From Psoroptes ovis (Eukaryota > Arthropoda > Arachnida > Sarcoptiformes > Psoroptidae), in the NCBI GenBank assembly GCA_002943765.1, contig PQWQ01000002.1, positions 1,984,001-2,048,000 of the forward strand: a stretch of 64,000 bases of DNA, written 5' to 3'. Positions 25,394 to 38,900 of this stretch are shown in pieces. A program made the translations under genes and the position numbers. Positions within the stretch are counted from its first letter, which is position 1. Each line of letters starts with the position of its first letter. The notes beneath the pieces were generated by a model, which saw nothing but the letters and a program-made list of their open reading frames with translations, was not told the origin of the DNA and did no database searches.

Positions 25394-28300
25394 ATACACA
25401 TCATTTTCATTTGTCTGCATAATTAAATTGCACATAAATTTCATTTTCTCACGAATTCGACCTTATTCAATTTCTGTTGTTGTTGTTGTTTTAATTTCAA
25501 AATTTCATATTATCATAAGTAAATTAGTGCAATACCTACTCTTTTTTTCCCTCAAATGTTCATTGCTTGAATGTGTTCAAAGCAGATTATAATCATTATC
25601 ATAAAAGTAATTTATACAAATATTATTGTTTGTTATTTGCGTTATGTTAAATTCAATCATATAATAATGGTAATAATAACAACAACAATAATAACAATTA
25701 AATATAATGAAAACTACAACGATATATAACGGATATAATTATAAGCTAACTTAATTATTATAATATCAGATATAATTTAATGAAATAATATTCAAGTTTT
25801 AAACCGAAGTCCTTGAATGCTAATGTTGTGCATGTTTGGTGTGTATGATGATGATGATGATAATCATTACGATTATTTTTATTATTATATCAAAATTTAA
25901 TGAATATTATATATGGGATAAAGCTCAAAGTTACAATCAATTTTTCATATCAAACATATATCAAATGTTCAACACATTATTGCATAACATTTTGAATGAA
26001 TGATTTTCATTCCTGTGAACACATAAATATTTACATTAATGAATGTAAATATAAATAAATATTTGCTTATCATATGCGATCACACATAAACATAGCACCC
26101 AGAGAAAAAATTTTCTTAAAATGAATGATGGCTGCGATGAATGACCATTGATTTTATTATTATGAATTGTGTATTAATAATTTCAATTATAATAATCGAT
26201 TTATTTTATGCATGTATGACAAAATCGAAAACCAAATTTTCTGATACAAAACAGTTTTTTCGAAATTTGGGAAAAATGTTCGAAATTAAATTGAATCTGT
26301 TTTAAATTGAAAATTATGTTTTCATTCGAAAATGTTTATAAATTAATATTAACCTAGATTTTATTTTCTCATATAATTATCGATATTCTTGTCAAATTCA
26401 TTTTTGGTTAAAAAAATGAACGAGTGGAAAAAAATATCAGCTATTAGTCATTAAAATTTAATTGCAAGATGCATGAACACTGAAAAAAATGTCAAATATG
26501 TTTTCATCTTAAATTAAACTCTTTTAAATGATATTTTGAAAATATATTCAACATAAATTAAGCAAATAAATGATTAGAAAATTGTAATTAGTATCAAAGA
26601 GTTTCCAATTTGAATCAAGATTAGAAAGAAAAAATATTGAATATATCAAGTCATTTGAATCATCATCGACAACCTTATGTCAATGATAATTTCAATCAAA
26701 ATTGTATTTGCTAATGAAAAAACGAAACATTCAACCAATATTAATCGAAAATTATCATAGAAATTTTCATCATGTCCATGTATTTATTGAAATAATTTTT
26801 GCTATAAATCAAAGCGATAAAAAATGAAAAAATGCCTGGTCAATAGATTATTATTTATTATTATAATATTATTATCAATTTATTTCATTTATAAATTCAA
26901 TTGACAAAATATAAATAAGCATTATCAAAATTTAGAATTTCATCAGTAAAAGAAAAATCTCATGGCTATTTTCAAAGTGCTTCAGAAAAAAAAATAAATA
27001 TAAATCTAATATAATTAAATCTAATAAATTGTATCCAAATAATACAGAAAAATTTTCGTACAATTCAATGTGTAATTCGGCATTCAGTATTCATTGAATG
27101 AATAAAATAAATGCAATTATACTCATCAATTTTATTTTTTCGATCATCTGACTACGATTTTTCAAGCCATTTTGAGACGTAAATAAATGCAGAAAATAAA
27201 AATTGATTTGGTTATTTTACTTAAATATAAGAGCCACAAAACTCATCAACTGTAAATTATTTCAATGAATATATGAGCGAAACATAATCTAAAAGCTGAA
27301 AAATCTGCAGATCGAAATTCAAAATAAAATTGTCACCTTTGCGTGCGCATGGTTATGTATCGAATGTACGGCGGTTGTTGATGTAATAATTTCGTGCCTA
27401 TCAAAATTTAATTGAATTTATTCAATTAAAATTACGATGATTATACTTTTTTTTGACCGAAAAAAATAAATATATTTCTTCTTCAACTATTTCATTAATT
27501 TTATTTATGTGGTTTGCATAAGAAAGGAATGAATTGTGGTGTTGGAAAATGGGAAAAAAAAGAAAATCTCAATCAATGTTAGACGATATTTTTGGACGAT
27601 TATTTTAAATGTTTTTCTTTTTTCTTCAATTCAACATAAAATTACGACATGAAATTATTTTTGCATTTCACAAGCTATTAATATTGTTTTTGTCTTGATT
27701 ATACACACACAAACACACATACATCTTGATCCTGTGCACACAAATTAATTAATGAATATCAACACACACATCAAGTAATGATAATAATCATCGATAATGA
27801 TGAATATGGTGAAAAAATTTATACCATTTTATCATCATTTTTTCTCACATATTTCATTCTATTCACAATCATTGATTAAATGACGATAAATGAATCAAAA
27901 TATAGAAAACGGGAAAAAATTCAAAATGTAATTATTATGTAATATATTGTAATATATGCCAACAAAAATGCATTTATCTTTGAATAAGATTAATTATTTT
28001 TTTCTGTTATCATAATCATGAATAATAATGATAAAATAACTATGATTGATAAGTGTATGATTAATTTTTTGGACAATTTTGTCATAGGAAATGATGGATA
28101 AATCAATTTGAATTAAACCGAAATCCGATTCAGTTAAATAAGAAATGAAGAAAATGAAAGAAAATTTGAAACACGTAAAAAATTCAAGCAAATTTCTTGT
28201 AATAATCATGACTTGAACCATTCAACTATTCATATCCATTCAAACGTTAAACATTAGCCGGATTTTCATAACGATCTTAAAGATATTTTCTTTTCTCCGT

Positions 28301-29212
28301 ACGATTCAATGGTCATGGCTAATATTTTTTTAGATGGCTACTGAATTTTTTTTTTATTTATGACTCGCGACCATTTATGATTATTATTTTTTCACTATTT
28401 TTGATGTATTTCATGGTTTGATGATCATCATCAATGTACAATCAACATGCAATCAGACGTACATACATTTTTTGTGGATGTATCCGGTGGTCAGCGCTTA
28501 CAAATGCAATGAGGATCTGAATCAATGATCAACATTATTATTGATATTAAATATTGAATATATTTACGATTTTGATTATTATTATTATCATAATCGATGA
28601 ATTTTTCAATTCAAAAATATTTTTCAGGAAACATGAGCACATAAATTTGTCATTACATCATTTTATTATAGTCGAATAATGATGGACATTATTATCATTT
28701 ATATTGAATAATGATTATTTCTAAATGATCAATTTTTTTTTCATAAATATTTTTGAGATTTATAAAAAAGAATAAATTTTAAAAATTTTTCTTATTCAAG
28801 ATTTAAATCAATGATGATGATTATGATGATGATGATCAAAATATAATAATAACAATAATCATAATTTTGATTTCGAACAATAGAAATCAATCATTAAGCA
28901 AATTGATTGATTGAAACAACAACTAAATCATTTGGTCACATAACATTATCATTATTATCATTATGGATGTTAAATCGAATAAATACATTCATTCAAATAG
29001 CATCAATGAATGTAAAGATGGTCGAAAAATTGTTTATTTCAAAAATCAAATCAATATAATGATAATCAATTGATTTCGAAAATGTTATTTAGTTGTTAAA
29101 TAAGGAAACTATCAAAGAAAAAAAGAAAAGAAATTATTATTATTATCATCATCAATATGAGCAATGTCCAAATGCATAGAAAAAAAGAAAATCATTATCA
29201 ATCAATCAAACT

Positions 29213-29215
<3 letters not shown>

Positions 29216-29244
<29 letters not shown>
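29216..29244. repeat. (AC)n dinucleotide microsatellite
   Basis: About 14 AC units, lying about 80 bp from a CA/GT-rich palindrome. Confidence 0.9.
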
Positions 29245-29248
<4 letters not shown>

Positions 29249-29321
29249 AAACTATGGATACACCAAGAAACAAAAATGTATTCGGAAGATCTGGTTTTAC
29301 CTTTTAAATATTAATAATGTC

Positions 29322-29384
29322 TACCTTTGTGTCTGTGTCTGTGTGCAGGTTTCAACCTGTTGCGCACACACACACGCAAAGGTA
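29322..29384. repeat. Imperfect palindrome of about 63 bp with GT/CA-rich arms
   Basis: The arms TACCTTTG (29322-29329) and CAAAGGTA (29377-29384) are exact reverse complements. The interior pairs a TGTG-rich arm with a CACA-rich arm and closes with CAGGTT-TC-AACCTG. The near-zero loop suits a cruciform better than a pre-miRNA. Confidence 0.75.
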
Positions 29385-32300
29385 ACCAAGATAACATAAA
29401 CTGTTGCTAATGATCAATACTGATGAACATCATCATCATTATCATTCGACAACAACATAAAAGAATTTCATTAATTTGATTCATTCTACAAAAATTGAAT
29501 GCAAATTGAATTAATATATCTGTCGATCAATTTATGTATGTAATGCGTGTGTGTAATGTTTTAAATATACAAATTTTTCGCCTCCACAAAAATTTTTTCA
29601 ATTTTTCTTCAATTTGACTTTGATCATGATTGTTACATAATTTTTTTGACGATACAGAATTCAACCAAGAAAAAATATGATAAAAACAAAAGATTTACAA
29701 CCAAAGATGCATTCATCTATGTTAATTCATGTTTGATTGAACAAAATGGACAGTTTTTTATGGAAAAATTTCTTCATATATTTTCCGCGTATCTAATGCC
29801 ATTGATTGAGCCATTAACGTTTATATAATATTTCTTCAAGATTCACAAATCAAATCAATGAAAAAATGCCAGATTTTATTTCGATACAATTTTCTTTCTT
29901 CATTTTGTATAATGAATGGAAAAAAAATTTGCCATTCAAATCACCGAAAAAAAACAGAATATAATTTAAATAAGGTTTGATGTGCTTGTCAATGATAATA
30001 ATCATTTCATTGAATTTTCGATGATAATGATTTATATAATTTATTTTTTTTTGCATGAATAAAGAACAAATTGATTGACTACCATTTATTTTATCATTCA
30101 TTTTTTCTCTTTCTCCATGTAAAATGCGATTTCAAATCAAATCAAATCATACCGAAATTGCATTCAGTAATTTTTTTTTATTTTCATCGGTTTGACCATA
30201 AAGTCAATTTTCTTCATCTGATTTCATTTGAATCATTATCATTTGAATTGGCGGCACATTCATCAAACAACAAAAGAATATCTTGCAAATGCGATGATGA
30301 TGATGATGAATATGGTGATGGTAATGCAACTGAAAGAGTTCATCAAAATCAAATATTTTTCAGAGGAAAAAGTGCAAGAATCTAAATAAAATGCATGCAT
30401 ATGATCGATTGCATATGAATGCTGCTGTTATCTGCAAAATGTATCGAGAAAAAAAATCAATGGTAGCTAGCGTATTTCGTGGTTGCAAATCATTTTACTG
30501 TAATCAGTATTTCTTCAATATTTTCATTAAAACATCATTATCAACATCATATTGGCCGCTTTAATTATTATTATTATCACTATTATCAGTTATTGAATCT
30601 AAAATGATTCAAGTAACAGCTAAAGAAATAGAAGAAACTCTATTTGTATTTTACTTAATTTTACTGTGCACACATATACTTCATAGATTAATATCATCGA
30701 TTAATTTGTAATTAATAATAATAATAATTATAATTATTTTTCCATTTCATTCACAATTCTACTATTCTAGAAATTGAACTCAATTAACACAGTGAAAAAA
30801 TGCAAAGAAATAAAAACAAAAATTGATCACGTCAATTGATTAATCGATATTAATAATTTTGTGTGTATTTGTTTGATCATTAATATATTTAGATTGATTA
30901 AACTAAGAAAAATTTATTTTTTTCGGTATTGGTAAATTGTGAAAAAAAACCAAATTTATTTAGGTTATCGATATATAAGATATATTTAATAGAAAATAAG
31001 ATAAAATAAATAAATAAATGAATGATTTTTACTGAAAAATGAATGAATAAAATCTTCAAAGACTGCTGCTGCATACGAACGCATACAAATGAACACACAC
31101 ACACACACAGCCACATATGATAATGGTGTGAATTTGATTGATCAGGTAGCTAAAGGTAATTTTTGGTCGAAAAAAATTTCTTTTTACTACTGAATGACTG
31201 CATGTGCTTTCAATTCTTTCTTTTATTGAATTTTGAAAAATGTTATCATGTTCAAACAATGGAAATTGAATTTTGGTCAAAGTAAATTTTGGGGAAAAAA
31301 TTTTTTTCTTCAAATTCAAATGTTGATGACCGAGTATTGGTGGTATGCTTTCATACATATTTTGAGCTTGAAACCCCAATTTCAATTATTACGGTTCAGT
31401 AAACATGTATTTTTTTCAAAAATTTTTTGCATCAAATCAATGAATTTGAACAATAATCATGTATATTTTGAATAAATGAATAATCAGAAATAATGATAAA
31501 TCAAGATTTTCATTATTAAATTATTGACATAAATTGGAAAAAAGTAAATTTTGCAATTACAAATAGAGTAAATGATAATAATTTGTGGTAGGTCTTGTCG
31601 TTAACCAACAGCAACAGTATACAACAATCAACGGATGCGGTAAACCAATTTTCATCATTACTATTCATAATATGTGTGTGGCCACAATAATCATCATCAT
31701 CATAATCATAAAATGATAAAATGATCGATCTTTTATCATCATTAAAATGATATAAAAATAAATTTGGAAGGGAAAAAACAATGACAATAACGACTGTTGT
31801 CATCGAAGTAAACATGAAATACAGGGAGAATCTGAATTAATTTTGCGTATTTTTATTCGATCAATGGAAAAATACATGAAAATTGAAAATGGTAAAATTT
31901 CAAGATAAAAATAGACGTAGTAAGACAAAATAAAATGGTTATTCAATTGTTTTTTATCGATAAAATCGATCATTGATCAACGTGTTTTCTTTTTGAATAT
32001 TGATATTGATAAAATATCAATGACCACACACACACACATGCACGCACACAGACAATACTACTTCATAACCATCAATAGCCGGATATTGAACTGATTTATT
32101 ATGCAATTATTCGAGTAATTTTCATACTAAAAACACAAAAATATCAATTTGCAAAAGATATTTTGTTTTTAAAACATTTTCAGTTCATAAATTGTTTTTA
32201 TAAAAAATATCACCAACAATAGGTGAAAACATTAATTTTCAATTGATTTTTAATTATCAATCATTGCAATCTATGAGGTTTGAGGGTAAGAAATTATTTT

Positions 32301-35300
32301 TATTATTGAGTATCATCAAAATAAGAAAACTTTGTTTGGTTTGGTTATACGGCCATTGCCATTTTTCTTGAGAATCTTAACAAACGGAAAAATGGTGCTT
32401 CTTTTGTATTCAATTGTATTGCATTTATTGTTTATTTATCCAGTAATAAATAAATAAGTAACAAAAGAATGACATATGCTTATGAGAGTGTATAATATAA
32501 TTTTAAAAAGAATAATTGCTATTGTAATGATAATAAATAAAAGTTTTTTTTTGATTTATATTTATGCGTGGTATTCTTTGATATATGAAAATGATGATAA
32601 TAATAATGATAATGATAATAAAAGAAATTTGATTTTTTTAAAAAAATGTTTTGAGTCATTTCAGGTCAAGTCAATTATAATTTGAATCAAAGCACAAATA
32701 CATGTGATGTTTTTTACATTTTTTTCAATTTTTTAGGTTTTAAAATGCCATACAACGTATAGAAAAGACTACAAAAAGACAAATTAGCCAATCAATATTT
32801 GAATGCAAGAAAAAAGAAAGCAACATTATGATCATAATAATGGTGATAGATGGAAAAACTATTTTAATGGTTTACATTATGGCACATTATTCAGCATTCA
32901 TTCTAAAAGAATGAAGCATTGTTATGGCAAATAGCAGCAATCAAACATGAATATGAATATTTGACTGATTGATTGATTGATTTAAATTGTTGTGAATCGA
33001 ATTATGAATTATGAATCAAATTGAAATGAATAAAATGCAAAATGGAAAAAGATGAATAATGTTGGAAAAATTAGTGGATATAATTTGGTCATTTAGTGGT
33101 AAATATGGCTGCAATTGTTGTTATATTCATTAATATTGAAAATTACAAAGATAATAAGGAGGAAAAATTCTTTAAATCTCTTTTTTTCTATAGTCGAATT
33201 CATGAATTCAATGATTAATTACATTTCATTGATCTATCGACCAATTGATTCATTCAATACAATTGATTTGAAACTCTTTTATACACTTTTTTCTCTGCTT
33301 CTTCCATTGTGTTTGAAAAGAGAATGAATTATCGGCAAATTTCAAACGAAATAAGACTATAAATTGAGTGCTTTATATTTTCATTGTTTTTCATCATTCA
33401 AAGCAAAATAATTTTTGAAAAAACAAATGAACTTCAACAGCAACAGCAATAAAATGATCGATGCAAATTTTTTTTTGTTTCTTCTTCTCTTGAATAAATG
33501 TCAATGATGACCATTTTAGGTTTTTTTTCAATATGTCCGTCGTTATTTATTTATTTTTTTGTGGTTTTTTCTGAATGCTCGGACCCAATTAATTTAATGT
33601 TCAAATTTGATTGGGCCACATACAGAGGTAGGTATATGAGGGATGAAGGTGAATGAATTAATGGTGATAACAATAACAATAATAATGTCTATGTATCGAA
33701 CACAACCTACCTACTGCCATTAATTTTGAATATCGTTCAAAATTTTTCGAGAATACAATGCAAATCAATGTGAATAAAAATTAAAGCAAAAAAATAAATT
33801 GTGAGAGGATCAATCATTCCGATCACCAACGAATGGCATAAGATAATGATGAACCTGTCAAATAGACAAAAGCTAAATTCTAATCTATATGCATACATCA
33901 TGCATGCATGCATAATAATAACAATATTAATTTGATTGTCGTCTTGTTGATTACATTAGTCAAAAAAAAAAAAAAATGTTCGCACTTATTGTTGACTATG
34001 ACTATTTCTGTTCATTTTTCACCATATTAATACACATTCAATTAAATTGATTGATTCAACAAATGTGAAAAAGCAAAAGCAAAGGAACAAAGTAAAAATA
34101 TGCAGAGACTCACATACTTCAATAGTTGGACTTAGAAACAATGAAAAATAAATTATCAATCATCAATTTTGGAACCCACATATGGTCCTCGTAGAAAAAT
34201 TGCGGTTTTTTACAGTTTTTTGTTGACCATATTTTTCTTCTACCACCTTTCAACCATGACCAAGTCAAGAATTTTAATTTACTCTAGAATAAAATTCAAA
34301 TTAAAAAAAGCCAAACAAAATTCATAGCGGCATTTTTTGATTGATGACTGAATTTATTTATTTATTTATTAGCAATCAATTTTATTTCTATGGATGGTCT
34401 ACAAATGAACAAGAGAAAAGAAAGAAAATATATTAAAATTTTCACATTATATTTAGGTGAAAAATCATCATCATAATCATCAACAACAGTAACATTAAGC
34501 CACATGTGGATCCGAGGACCCAAGTGAATGAATTTTAGATCTCATTATAATTTGGGAAAAAAGACGAATAATTTTTAAATTAAACAAATTTATCAATGCA
34601 ACGACCGCATAAAAGGAAAAACCACAAATCATCGAATTTTGAAAAATTAATGTAAAATTATTTAAAATCTAAGAAAAAAAATGTGATTTTCCATTTCTTC
34701 TTTTTTCAATGAAAAACATTTATTACATTCACACGCACCAAACAACAAAAATGATATAAATACAAATAAATCAAATAGAAGTAAAATGATAAAATGGATT
34801 CGTGATCATCATAGATTTTCATTTATTCATTTTTATTCATCATTTTTTTCCCTATTGCACCACAGATAGACACAGATAATATTCAACAACAGAAGCAGCA
34901 GCAGCAGCGAAAAATATCAGAAAACTATTTTTCCGTGTCATAATTCATAAATTTTTTTTTGGTCATTTTCAAATAATGATAATTTTTCTTTGGATAAGCA
35001 AAATTAATTTGGAAAATTAATTTAAATTTATATTTAAGAAAAAATGAAAACTTTTTCTGTTCAAAAAAAGATCAAGATTTGCTTTTAAAAAATTGAAATT
35101 CAAAAATATACATGAAAACTAATCAATATATTCATATATTTATTGAAATGTATTCATAATTTTTTCATTTACATTGCTTTATTTTAATGGAACGAGGAAA
35201 AATAAAAAATTGATCAATTCTTTTGAATAGTGGAGAAATTGTGGGGAGAGAAGAAAATTGATTGCAATTTTTCTCCCATTTAAACTTTGAAAATTCTATT

Positions 35301-35880
35301 TCAATCAAAATTATAATTATAATTATAATAATGATAATAATATGGCAGGTGTTAAATATGAAATGATCAGAAATTCAAAAATTAAAATGGAGAAAAATTG
35401 AATAAAATAATATAAAATTAAAATCAATCGATCAAAATGCAAATTTAGATTTCCAATTTTTTCAATTGCATTTTATTTGATTTAATTTGATAAGCTTTAA
35501 TTAAATATTTTTGATAAATATGAATGGTGAGTGAATATAAATGAATCAATGAATAAATACATGCATTTATCATTGAATAACGTGAACAAGACAAAAAAAA
35601 TATAAATATTTAAAATGAAAAATTATATTCATGCCTGTTGTTTGCGTGTGTATATTTATCTTATCAAAATTGATTTTGAAACAAAAATAAAAATTATTAA
35701 AAATTGAAATAAAATGCTTTGAAAAGTATTATTCATTCATAAAGTAAATTAAATTAGGAAAGAAAATAATATGAAATTGATGAATGTATAATAAATTCAT
35801 TTATTCAAAAAATAAAAATAAAAAAATAATGACAGCAACAACACCGGCATCAACAACAATAAAATATTAAGAGAAAAAAA

Positions 35881-35900
35881 TTGAATTGAATTCAATTCAA
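35881..35900. repeat. Perfect 20-bp palindrome within ATTCA repeats
   Basis: TTGAATTGAATTCAATTCAA equals its own reverse complement. It is followed by further ATTCA units at about 35911-35927, so it is probably a pentanucleotide tract that switches strand at the central GAATTC. Confidence 0.85.
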
Positions 35901-38900
35901 TTTCAAAAAAATTCAATTCAATTCAATTAATCAGGCGAAAATTAAGGTAGAAAAATATTTTTCATCTTTTCAAATAAATAAATTTAGAGCTCACGAAAAA
36001 CCGATATGATTATCATTATTATAATTATTATTTTATCGAAAGGCGTCAAATTAAAACAAAAAAAAACTTGAAATAACTGCAAAAAAAAAATCAAAATTTT
36101 CAATATTAAAATTTTTTCCTATTTTCTCACTATAATTATTTATTGTAGAAGGAAATTTTTTTTTCAAAAAATTATGATTATCATAATAATTTGATTTTTT
36201 TGAGAGATTTCAAAAATCGTAAAGGTATGAAATCTTAAGTGAATAATGATAAATAATTTTAAATCAAATAGACACAGAAAAAAAATGAATTGAAATGAAT
36301 GATAATGATCTTATCTAAATTGATTGATTTTAATCAATTTTCAAATTGAAATTGTTGTGAAAATAAAAAGATTTTCAAACAAACGAAAAATTACAATCAT
36401 CATCGTACGAAGAAAAAAAGATATTTGAAAGATTTTATAAAATTTAAATTTAATAAGCTTCAAACATCCAACATACAACTTGTTGAATATTTGTTAAAGC
36501 CATGCACACACACACTCAGACACACATGAACAGAATGGATTATGAAGTCAAAAAAAAAAGCCAGAAAGCTAAAATTTGGATTGATTATCAACAATCAAAC
36601 ATGATTTTACCGATGTATTCATAGAGTTATTGTATGATTAAATTGATGTATATATGATTAAACATGATTAAAAATACATTCATTCAACATACATCGTTTA
36701 TAATTATAATCTATTATCATTTATTCATAAATTACCTTACATCATCATTATTTCATTATAATAATTGGTAATAATTGTAATAAATATCGATATTATGTTC
36801 ATTACAATCAAAATATTGATGAATATTATGTGATCAAAATTAATGTTGAACATCATCATTATGAATTCAAGCAAGCTTCGAATTTATTAAATAAATTATA
36901 AATAATTTTGATTTATTTTGTTATCTGTTTAGCATTATTTAATTCTTTGATCATTATAATTATTATTAATTAACATGATAATAGTGCTAATAACACACAC
37001 ACATGCAGAGAAGACCGAAAAAAAAAAATTTTTTGGTTGTTATTTAAAACTGTATGTGTTTGCGTGTGTGTGTGTGTATGTGTGCATTAATATGCGCATT
37101 TGTGCACTATTATCATATCATATCATCATTGATTAAAAATGTTGATGATGTTGATCATAGGGCACGAATTTCGAATGATCGAATAAAATTAAAGAGATGA
37201 AAAAAATGATGGTAAAATAATCGAAATATTGATGCACATATTGGTGCAAAGATAGTCGGTATTATATTAAATAATATTAACGAAACAATCATGTTTTGCT
37301 GTTTAATAATAATATCTTCACAATATTATTATGAAAATATTAACATATTTTTGTTTTTAATATTAAATGGGGTCTTTATTCTTGATTTACAATTTAAAAA
37401 AAGTTTAGTTTTTCTATTTTGTTTTGCCCAAAAATAAAATATGATGGCCTGTTAATTTTAATAAAAAGTGTATGCACTCGTTGCACAAATGGATTGTGAT
37501 CAAAATCATGATAATGATAATGATCATAGATTGCTAAAAGATAGTTAATTAGAATAAATACAATATTGTTGCTGTTGTTTTAGTGATGTTATGATGATGC
37601 TAATTATTATTATCGCTATTGCGATTTTTTTTGTCTTCAAACATTTACGCATCCCTTTTTTCAAAAGTAAAAGAAAATATATTTCTTATATGATCGTGAT
37701 GATTTTGACACGTTTATTTTGGTTGATTGCACCAAATTGATGGACAATGGCGCCGGTCGTTTTTTTTCTTGTTAATCTTATATTGAATACTCTCTTTGCA
37801 AAAAAAATATCGATTAAATTTAGAAAACGATAGAAAAATTTTAATGTGGAAAAAATGAATAAATTTATTCGATCGAAAAAATGGAAATTCATTAAGATTT
37901 TACTGGAAAAAAAATTGAATCGAAAACAATGCAGGTTTAATACATGTTGCACACACAAACATCATATGCATAAATGATGGTAGGTAAATTATTTGATCAT
38001 TAAGGCAAAAACAAAATATAAAAATTTGTGCAAAAAAACACAAAAATCGACTTGGTTAATTAGTAATCCATTAAATAATAATGATCTGATGCCTTAAGAT
38101 TAAAAGAAAAAGAACAAAAAACACCCAAAAAAAAGCAAAATACATGAAACAATTATTTTCCATAAATTTCTTTTGTATGCAAATTTTGATCGAAAAAACG
38201 AAAAAATCACTCTTTCCAAATGTCTTGAAATGTGAAACTCGAAATGAAAAATTATTCAAATCCGGATCCAGGGTTAGGTCGATGTTAATTATTATAATGA
38301 ATCAAAAATGGTTGAATTTAATTTTTTGTTTTTTCTCTTCAGAAAAACACGAAATAGGAAAAAAATGTGAAACAATGCTGGTTTTTCATTTATTCATATA
38401 AGCTAAATGTGCACAGTTTTCCAAGTAATATTCATTCATCAATTTTTTCTGGGGAAATAATTCATCGAAAATTTTCGGATGAAATAAGAAAAATTTAATA
38501 GAAGATTTCATCGATAGAAAATTGTCACATTTTTTGACCGAAATTATTGAGTGAATAATTCAACGAATGTTTAATGCATTTTCAATCGATTGAAAAAAAA
38601 AATTAATTGAAATTTCATAGATCGATATCTATGTGTATGTGCATGTATTTAGATGAAAAATATTTTCATTTTGAAATTGAAATCGATTTGTGATATGCAA
38701 AAAGGAAAAAAAATTTTGGGAAAAAATTAAAGAACAGCTCGAAATTCATCAGAATTACAATCAAAGTAAAATCAATTCAGAAAAATGGCAAAGATAATTC
38801 AAGTTTTAATCGAAGTTTTCTTTCTCTTTCATCATTTTTAATCAATTTTTTTTTATTTTCAAATTTTGTTTTTCAACTACTTCGTGAACAAATACAAAAA

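Noticed and set aside
29157..29399. 80-codon frame rich in His-Thr and Val-Cys repeats
   Set aside because: It is a translation of the AC microsatellite and the GT/CA palindrome, not a gene.
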